Shown here: one piece after another, positions 44,777 through 51,021 of the stretch
How the letters are laid out: each line of letters begins with the position of its first letter
How positions within the stretch are numbered: the stretch's first letter is position 1
NCBI GenBank assembly: GCA_964035545.1
Contig: CAXIUT010000056.1
Coordinates: forward strand, 1 to 51,021
DNA: 51,021 bases
Reading direction: 5' to 3'
From: Bugula neritina
Taxonomy: Eukaryota > Bryozoa > Gymnolaemata > Cheilostomatida > Bugulidae
Notes under the pieces: generated by a model
The model's database searches: none
The model's input: the letters and a program-made list of their open reading frames with translations, nothing else
Told to the model about the DNA's origin: nothing
Made by a program: the position numbers and the translations under genes

Positions 44777-46390
44777 TTGACCGATGATGCACCCAAGGGT
44801 TCCAAAAGCGAACCCGCCTCACAGACATCCCCTGCCCCCGCAAAACCTGCCTCTGCCTCCACAGAGCCAAAGGTCGTGGTAGCTGTGACACCAGAGACTA
44901 CCAAGCCCAAACCAGACGCAGCCACCACAGCGCCTGAAACCAACAAAGCAGCACCAAAGCCAGAGGCAAAGCCCAATCCTAAGCCAGAGGCCAAAGCAGC
45001 ACCAAAGCCAGAGGCAAAGCCCGCTCCTAAGCCAAAGGTCAAAGCAGCACCAAAGCCAGAGGCAAAGCCCACTATCAAAGCCGCAAAGACAGCGGCCTCG
45101 AACGTGGTAAAATCTCCCGAAAAGCCAGAGGCTGCAAAACCTGTGCCAAAAGCTGCCGCAAAATCAACGACACCAAAGACAGCCACTAAACCGGCAAAGA
45201 AATCTGTTACAAAATCTGCCCCCAAACCAAAGCCCATGCCTACCCCCGTTGCTCTGCCTGAAACGGGCATAAGCGGGCAATTCCGCACGCGGTTCCGTCA
45301 TTTCATGATCTTTGTCACCTTTTTGATCTTCGTGGTGGCACCCTCTTTTGTGGTCTACAGCTATTTGACCCAACGGGCGGCGGATCAATACGCCTCTACC
45401 GTTGGCTTTGTCGTGCGCCAAGCCGACAGCCCTGGTCCCACAGGGGGCGGCCTTTTGGGCAGTCTTGCGTCTTTGGGTGGGGCGAATAATTCGGATTCGG
45501 ACATCTTGTACGAGTTTATAAAAAGCCAACAAATGGTTGAGTCTGTTGATAAAACTCTTGATCTTCGAACCATTTACAATCTGCCAGACAATGATCCCGT
45601 CTTCACCCTTGGCGAAGACGCTTCGATCGAGGATCTGATGTGGTATTGGTCTTGGGCGGTGAATGTCTTTTATGATCCGGGCACGGGTCTGATTGAATTG
45701 CGCGTGCTGGCCTTTACGGCAGATGATGCGCGCAACATCGCGCTTGAGATTTCCAAACAAAGCGACTCGCTGATCAACGAACTCAGCGCCATTTCGCGCG
45801 AAGACACCACGCGCTATGCCCGCGAAGAATTGGACAAAGCGGTGGATCGGCTGCGCGAAACCCGCCAGACCCTGACCGCATTCCGAAACTCCTCCCAGAT
45901 AGTGGATCCAACGGCAGATGTGCAGGGGCGCATGGGGCTGTTGAACTATCTGCAACAGCAACTGGCGGACACGATGATCGAACAGGACCTGCTGCGTGAT
46001 CAAGCCCGCGAGGATGACCCCCGTTTGCAACAATCCCAACGCCGCATTGCGGTCATTCAGGAACGCATCGACGAAGAGCGCCAGAAAATCGGCCTAGGCG
46101 ACACAGGAACAGGCGAAGCCGCAGCCGAACTGGTGGGCAAATACGAAGGCCTGATTGTGGATCGCGAATTCGCCGAACAAGCTTATGTCAAAGCCCTGTC
46201 GAACTATGACGGCGCCGTCGCCGAGGCCAACCGCACCAGCCGCTATTTGGCGGAATACATCAAACCGACCACATCCCAAGAACCGCAATACCCGCAACGT
46301 TATTTGATTGTCGCCATCCTTGCGCTCTTCTTGTTGTTGGTCTGGTTTATTCTGGTGCTGATCTATTACAGCATCAAAGACCGCCGCTAA
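44777..46390 (+). CDS. kpsE: KpsE-like export protein (duplicate block)
   Basis: Protein identical to 6062-7675, with the same TTG start. Confidence 0.85.
   Translation: MTDDAPKGSKSEPASQTSPAPAKPASASTEPKVVVAVTPETTKPKPDAATTAPETNKAAPKPEAKPNPKPEAKAAPKPEAKPAPKPKVKAAPKPEAKPTIKAAKTAASNVVKSPEKPEAAKPVPKAAAKSTTPKTATKPAKKSVTKSAPKPKPMPTPVALPETGISGQFRTRFRHFMIFVTFLIFVVAPSFVVYSYLTQRAADQYASTVGFVVRQADSPGPTGGGLLGSLASLGGANNSDSDILYEFIKSQQMVESVDKTLDLRTIYNLPDNDPVFTLGEDASIEDLMWYWSWAVNVFYDPGTGLIELRVLAFTADDARNIALEISKQSDSLINELSAISREDTTRYAREELDKAVDRLRETRQTLTAFRNSSQIVDPTADVQGRMGLLNYLQQQLADTMIEQDLLRDQAREDDPRLQQSQRRIAVIQERIDEERQKIGLGDTGTGEAAAELVGKYEGLIVDREFAEQAYVKALSNYDGAVAEANRTSRYLAEYIKPTTSQEPQYPQRYLIVAILALFLLLVWFILVLIYYSIKDRR
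44945..45076 (+). repeat. 48-bp tandem repeat in kpsE (duplicate block)
   Basis: Same number of units as 6230-6361, so the repeat has not changed length between the copies. Confidence 0.8.
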
Positions 46391-46394
46391 GCAT

Positions 46395-47048
46395 ATGGTT
46401 GAACTGGTCAATTTGCGCAAATCATATGCTGTTGGCGCCACGGAAAAAGTGGTGGCCGACAATCTGTCTTTTGTGTTTCCCAAAGGAGTCAGCGTGGCGC
46501 TTTTGGGGCGCAATGGGGCGGGCAAATCCACCCTATTGCAGATGATCGCTGGCACCATGAACCCTGACAGCGGAGAGGTCATTCACAACGGCAACGTGTC
46601 TTGGCCCGTCGGGTTTTCAGGCAGCTTTCACGCCGATATGACGGGCGCGCAAAACATCCGCTTTATCGCGCGAATTTACGGCGTCGATACCTCTGAATTG
46701 ATGGCCTATGTCGAAGACTTTGCCGAATTGGGCGGGCATTTCCACCAACCCGTGCGCACTTATTCGTCGGGCATGAAATCACGCCTTGCGTTTGGGGCCT
46801 CCATGGGGATCAAGTTTGACACCTATCTGGTGGACGAGGTCACATCCGTGGGCGATGCGCGCTTTAAACGCAAATGCAACATAGTGTTTCGCGACCGCAT
46901 GCAAACAAGCGGTGCAATTGTGGTATCCCATTCTATGCCCACACTGAAGCGGCTGTGCGACACAGGCGTTGTGCTGGAAAACGGCCGCCTCACCGCTTTT
47001 GACACCCTGCCCGAAGCCATTGCTTTCCATAAAGAAACCATGGCATAA
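46395..47048 (+). CDS. kpsT: KpsT-like ATPase (duplicate block)
   Basis: Protein identical to 7680-8333. Confidence 0.92.
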   Translation: MVELVNLRKSYAVGATEKVVADNLSFVFPKGVSVALLGRNGAGKSTLLQMIAGTMNPDSGEVIHNGNVSWPVGFSGSFHADMTGAQNIRFIARIYGVDTSELMAYVEDFAELGGHFHQPVRTYSSGMKSRLAFGASMGIKFDTYLVDEVTSVGDARFKRKCNIVFRDRMQTSGAIVVSHSMPTLKRLCDTGVVLENGRLTAFDTLPEAIAFHKETMA

Positions 47049-47293
47049 AGCATCCTGCCCAAAACCTGAAACACTGTGTGCCCCTAAGGTACAATGAAAA
47101 CAGATAATTGGTCGGGTCATTTGTTTCAGAAAACAAAGCCGACGTTCCAGCACAGCGTTGCGCCCTGCCCTATGCGGCGCACGCGCCATTTATCATTTTT
47201 AAGAACAATCTTGGGAAACAGCCCGTCATTCTTATTGGCACTGGCTGCCCTCTTCTCGGATCAGCTGCGCGTCGTTTTTGACAGGAGCTTTCT

Positions 47294-48574
47294 ATGACAA
47301 CTGCCCGCCTAAAAATCCCTTATGTTCTGCCAAGTCAGGCACAAAAACATGTAACGGTAAACGAAGCCTTTGCCGCCTTTGATGGCGTGGTGCAGCTTTC
47401 GGCCATTAGCGCGACAACCGTCACCCCCCCAGCCTCCCCTGCAGATGGCGACACCTATGTTGTGCCCACAGGGGCCACAGAAGATTGGACAGGCCAAGAT
47501 GATGCCATCGCCATTTATGACAAGACTCTTTGGAGCTTTACGCCCCCCTCCGATGGGTTTTTATGTTATGTCATCGATGACGATCGGCTCTATCGCTATC
47601 TGGCGGGGTGGGACGCTCTTCCTGGCACAGAGACGCTGGCGCAACTTGGTATCAACGGCACGGCAGACAGCACCAATCGGTTGCTCGTTCAATCCGAAGG
47701 TATCGTTTTCAATCATGCTGGCAGCCATCAACGCACCACAGTGAACAAACAAGCCCCGACCGATGACGCCGCTTTCAGTTTTCAAACAGATTTCTCGCCG
47801 CGAGCGCTGTTTGGGCTGTTGGGCTCGGATGATTTCACCTTAAAGACTTCGCCTGATGGCAACACCTATGCCACGGGGTTTTCCGTTGAAGCCGCCACGG
47901 GCAATGTTTCTTTGGGCAACATCACGGATTATTCCAGCGCGGTCACTCTTCACAGCAGCAGCACCCCAGAATTCAGCCTAATCACTGACGTCGAAGATTC
48001 CGCAGCCATTAAATATTTGGATGCACAGGCTGGATCCTCGCAGAATTGCCGCCTCGCATGGTCCGCTGCCAGCAATGCTTTCACCATTGAAACCAACAAC
48101 ACACTTGCCCTCTCGATTTCCGCGAATGGCACCGTGTCACACCCTCAAACACCGACCCTGTCCTACAGTCGAAATACGGATTTGTCCTGGGGTGGAAACA
48201 CATCCGAAAAGATCGCGTTTGAAACCCAGCGGGTTTTACAGGGCAATATCAGCATGAACAGCGCCATGGACGAAGTCACAATCCTCCAAGCGGGTACTTA
48301 TTTGGCAGCCATACGCATTGTTACCGCCAATGGCACAACGAATTCAGGGGACGCATGGATTCTGGAGCTTCGCCAAAATGGCAGCAACATGATCGCTGCA
48401 GGCACAAACTTGTTTTGCCCCAACCAAACCAGCGGCACCGGAGTCGAAGCAACGCATTCCTTCACCCTACCAATCATTGCAGCGACAGATGACACATTCG
48501 AAGTCTGGATCGCATCTATCGATAGCTCTGCCACACTAAAAGGCGCCGCGCTTGAACTGGTGAAAATCGCTTAA
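47294..48574 (+). CDS. DUF2793/C1q-like protein, variant copy (duplicate block)
   Basis: It differs from 8579-9859 at three codons in the C-terminal C1q-like region: Phe to Ile (48359), Ile to Met (48391) and Val to Phe (48497). All three are non-synonymous, while the first 1,065 bases are unchanged at the protein level. Confidence 0.7.
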   Translation: MTTARLKIPYVLPSQAQKHVTVNEAFAAFDGVVQLSAISATTVTPPASPADGDTYVVPTGATEDWTGQDDAIAIYDKTLWSFTPPSDGFLCYVIDDDRLYRYLAGWDALPGTETLAQLGINGTADSTNRLLVQSEGIVFNHAGSHQRTTVNKQAPTDDAAFSFQTDFSPRALFGLLGSDDFTLKTSPDGNTYATGFSVEAATGNVSLGNITDYSSAVTLHSSSTPEFSLITDVEDSAAIKYLDAQAGSSQNCRLAWSAASNAFTIETNNTLALSISANGTVSHPQTPTLSYSRNTDLSWGGNTSEKIAFETQRVLQGNISMNSAMDEVTILQAGTYLAAIRIVTANGTTNSGDAWILELRQNGSNMIAAGTNLFCPNQTSGTGVEATHSFTLPIIAATDDTFEVWIASIDSSATLKGAALELVKIA

Positions 48575-49566
48575 CCGTCTTTGAGTGCGACCAGCACCTT
48601 TTGGAACACCGCATCTGACACGGGTTTACCACTGATGACGATCTTTTGGCCCTGCAAGGCCAACTTCAGCCCATTTGGCAAATGTTCCGCGTGCGGAACA
48701 TTTTGCGCGGGCTTGGCTGGTTTTGCTGGGCGCAACAGCGTTGCAATCGCTGTCATCTCTGCGCTTGCATCCACAAAGGACGTCTTACTCAGCACTTTGC
48801 GCAAGGATGCACCCTGATCATCAGACACCTTCAAATACTCTGCCAATGCCAAACCCAACCGTTCGGGCAGGGCGGTTGGGAACTGCAGCGCGCCATCCAG
48901 GGCATGGTATATCCCAATGAAAGATCGAATGCGGGACCGCTTGGCGCGGCTGACATTGGCAAACAGGGTCAACAGAGCCTGTTTTTCGCTGTCATAGACA
49001 CCACGTTTCGCCGCCTCTGCCGCCACGCGGGCCCGTTCGTAATAAGACAGGCCAACGCGGATCTCGTTTTCCTCGACCATGGACACATAGGCATCTGACG
49101 CATCCTTTGGCTGGCGCAACAGGGCTTGCACCGTATCAAACTCAGACCCTTCACCCTCCGCCGCCAACGCCTCTAGGGCGGCCAGACGCCGCCAGCCAGA
49201 GATCAGCCCATAGCGCGGACCATTGGGGGCAGGGGTGGGCAGCTCTGTCACCTCAATCGGGGTGCGTTGGCCATGGGCGCGAATACTCTCGATCAGGGCG
49301 CGCATGTCCTCGTCGTCTTGCACCACGCGGTCCCGCGCCAAATGATCGGGCTGGATGTCATCGCGGCTGATCCGCAGCACCATGCGCCCTTCGGCCTTGG
49401 CACTGGTCAGCTCATCCGATAGTTCGCGCACCGCATGTTCCGCTGCGGTTTGTGCCGCCACCTGCGCAATGGGCGGGCCTGTCGCGGACTTCACCTCTGG
49501 GGTGGGTTGATCCCCAGACAAAAACGCCTCTCGCGGGCCAGATAACCGTTTGCGTGCCATTTTCAC
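48571..49566 (-). CDS. parB: ParB-family partition protein, variant copy (duplicate block)
   Basis: It differs from 9856-10851 by one Arg-to-His change (48692) in the region before the C-terminal domain and one silent change (48922). Confidence 0.9.
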   Translation of the reverse strand: MKMARKRLSGPREAFLSGDQPTPEVKSATGPPIAQVAAQTAAEHAVRELSDELTSAKAEGRMVLRISRDDIQPDHLARDRVVQDDEDMRALIESIRAHGQRTPIEVTELPTPAPNGPRYGLISGWRRLAALEALAAEGEGSEFDTVQALLRQPKDASDAYVSMVEENEIRVGLSYYERARVAAEAAKRGVYDSEKQALLTLFANVSRAKRSRIRSFIGIYHALDGALQFPTALPERLGLALAEYLKVSDDQGASLRKVLSKTSFVDASAEMTAIATLLRPAKPAKPAQNVPHAEHLPNGLKLALQGQKIVISGKPVSDAVFQKVLVALKDG

Positions 49567-49590
49567 ATTCCCCTTATTTACAAGGCATTA

Positions 49591-49645
49591 AAGACTCTTG
49601 CTCAAGTGATTAAGACTCTAGCTCAAGTGATTAAGACTCTAGCTC
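49591..49645. repeat. 21-bp tandem repeats between parA and parB (duplicate block)
   Basis: Same units as 10876-10930. Confidence 0.65.
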
Positions 49646-51010
49646 CAGCTCATCACGCCGCCAGCTGCCGATCAACAGCTTTTTGAACATCGCATAGGTT
49701 TGATCAAAGGTCTCTCGACCTCGCGCATAGGTCTCTCGGTTAAAGTCGCGATAGTCAGCCTCGTAGATGCCGTTCACTTGCTCGCCCGCTTGCCCGACCA
49801 GCGCGGTGTAATCCTGTCGGAACGGCGACATGAACCGGCCAAGATAGGCCTGCATCAGCGCAGACAGCTCCATCTGTTGCGCCCCGTCAAAGCGGGTGAT
49901 TACCGTGCGCACCGCATCCCATTCAAACCGAATTTCTTGCCGCCCCAACGCACGGGCCGCCATGTTCTCTCCGTCCTCGATGGACTGAAAGGTGGCGTGC
50001 AGCATGTCAAAGAACCGACCCGTGGAATCAAACTCCAGAAACGACGCGCCAAGGGGCACCATCAGGATATCCGCCGCCGTCAGCCCGTTGATCGTCAGAT
50101 AGCCAAGGGCAGGGGGCGTATCGAGCAGGACAAGGTCATAGTCATCAAGCACCCCATCCGCCTCTAGCCGTGCGCTCAGCGCGTCCCACAGCTTCCAGCC
50201 AGGCACACCCATACGCCAGACCGGGATCTGAAACTCAGCCCAGTACAGGTTCAACTGCGCCCCAATCAAATCAATGTTGGGCCAATGGGTGGTTTGGATC
50301 ACATCTTGGCAAGACACATCGAGTGCATCGCTCAGCGTTTCATCCAAAGGCAGGGGCGCCGAACCACGATCCGCGCGGCGTCGGTTTTCATCCTGCAACG
50401 CGATCGCGTAATCCTTGGCGATCAGCGGGAACACCGTCATCCATTCGTCTTCCACAGGCCGCCCAAAGATCGACGTCATTGACCCCTGACTATCCAGATC
50501 AATCACCAGCACCTTATACCCATCCAACGCCGCGGACATGGCCAGATGCGCCGCCGTGGATGTTTTACCAACCCCGCCCTTAAAGTTCGCCACAGCCGCA
50601 ATCTTTGCCTTCGCACCCTTTGGACGGTAGGGCAGATATTCTTTGGTCTTCGATCCCTCAGACGCGAAATGGTGGCGCAGTTGCAGAACCTCATCCAGCG
50701 TGAACCACTTGGCCCCGCCATCGGTTTCTGACAGGCCTTGGGGCAGGTTTGGATTTGCCTTTAGCACACGGCGGAAATGGGGGGTCGCCACAGGGATCAA
50801 ATACTTGGTGATTTCCCATGTGGAAAACAAACGCAGCTCTTTGCCACTGTCGTCTTCAACACCGCGCGACATCAAATCATCACGGCCCTTACCACAGGCC
50901 TGCGCGATGCGTTCAAAATCATCCGTAACAACGGGATCGCCAAGCTCGGCTAAGGCCGCATCAGCGGAAATATTGAAATAAGGAGGAAGGATTTGATCCT
51001 TGGGTGCCAT
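49631..51010 (-). CDS. parA: ParA partition ATPase (duplicate block)
   Basis: Protein identical to 10916-12295. The window ends 11 bases upstream of its start, so the origin and repA are not repeated. Confidence 0.93.
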   Translation of the reverse strand: MAPKDQILPPYFNISADAALAELGDPVVTDDFERIAQACGKGRDDLMSRGVEDDSGKELRLFSTWEITKYLIPVATPHFRRVLKANPNLPQGLSETDGGAKWFTLDEVLQLRHHFASEGSKTKEYLPYRPKGAKAKIAAVANFKGGVGKTSTAAHLAMSAALDGYKVLVIDLDSQGSMTSIFGRPVEDEWMTVFPLIAKDYAIALQDENRRRADRGSAPLPLDETLSDALDVSCQDVIQTTHWPNIDLIGAQLNLYWAEFQIPVWRMGVPGWKLWDALSARLEADGVLDDYDLVLLDTPPALGYLTINGLTAADILMVPLGASFLEFDSTGRFFDMLHATFQSIEDGENMAARALGRQEIRFEWDAVRTVITRFDGAQQMELSALMQAYLGRFMSPFRQDYTALVGQAGEQVNGIYEADYRDFNRETYARGRETFDQTYAMFKKLLIGSWRRDELELES

Positions 51011-51021
51011 GCCTGTGCGCC

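Larger units (their letters stand above)
38716..51021. repeat. Terminal duplication, right copy
   Basis: This repeats 1-12306. Substitutions noticed by direct comparison are at 48359 (T to A), 48391 (A to G), 48497 (G to T), 48692 (C to T) and 48922 (G to A), corresponding to 9644, 9676, 9782, 9977 and 10207. All other proteins in the block translate identically. Confidence 0.95.

Overview
The window reads as one circular plasmid of an alphaproteobacterium, most likely Rhodobacterales (Roseobacter group). The supporting signs are an RPA-type replication initiator with divergent parA/parB, a DUF2793 protein, and Yjb-type and Kps-type polysaccharide export genes in a moderately GC-rich background. 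The last 12,306 bases (38716-51021) repeat the first 12,306 (1-12306) at a constant offset of 38,715. The simplest reading is a circular molecule of about 38.7 kb whose contig ends were not trimmed; a true partial duplication is the alternative. The two copies differ by at least five substitutions, all between 9644 and 10207.

Layout of the inferred circle. Maintenance: parB and parA on the minus strand (9856-12295), an origin with three 22-bp iterons and a DnaA box (12567-12649), and repA (12780-13787). Surface and export: an RTX-repeat protein (13784-15802), an outer-membrane polysaccharide export lipoprotein (15922-17043), an initiating sugar-phosphate transferase and GalE (17291-19119), and, beyond the accessory genes, yjbE-yjbH-yjbF (1851-5029), a KpsM-type permease (5169-5948), a KpsE-type protein and KpsT ATPase (6062-8333) and a DUF2793/C1q-like protein (8579-9859). 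Phosphonate island: a CDP-alcohol phosphotransferase-like protein (19116-20045), then pepM (with a cytidylyltransferase domain), phosphonopyruvate decarboxylase, phosphonoacetaldehyde reductase, an 812-residue P-loop protein and a frameshifted LicD-like gene (20276-27581). Polyol-phosphate island: a 1466-residue multidomain protein (two CDP-glycerol-type transferase regions, a fukutin/LicD-like region and a glycerophosphodiesterase domain) divergent from an IspD/TarI-like cytidylyltransferase and an SDR reductase (30783-37203).

The polyol-phosphate island lies between two inverted, protein-identical copies of a 2,828-bp ISKra4-like element (27841-30668 and 37489-40316) that carries a serine resolvase and a pRiA4b ORF-3 family passenger gene. 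A Tn3-family remnant (one 38-bp end and the last 54 codons of tnpA) abuts the first copy.

Together the genes suggest a plasmid dedicated to a cell-surface glycopolymer. PEP would become 2-hydroxyethylphosphonate, be activated as a CMP ester and be transferred to a glycan or lipid. A second set would make CDP-ribitol or a related CDP-polyol and build or trim a phosphodiester polymer. The Kps/OPX/Yjb proteins would export and assemble the product. No conjugation, resistance, tRNA, rRNA or CRISPR features were seen.
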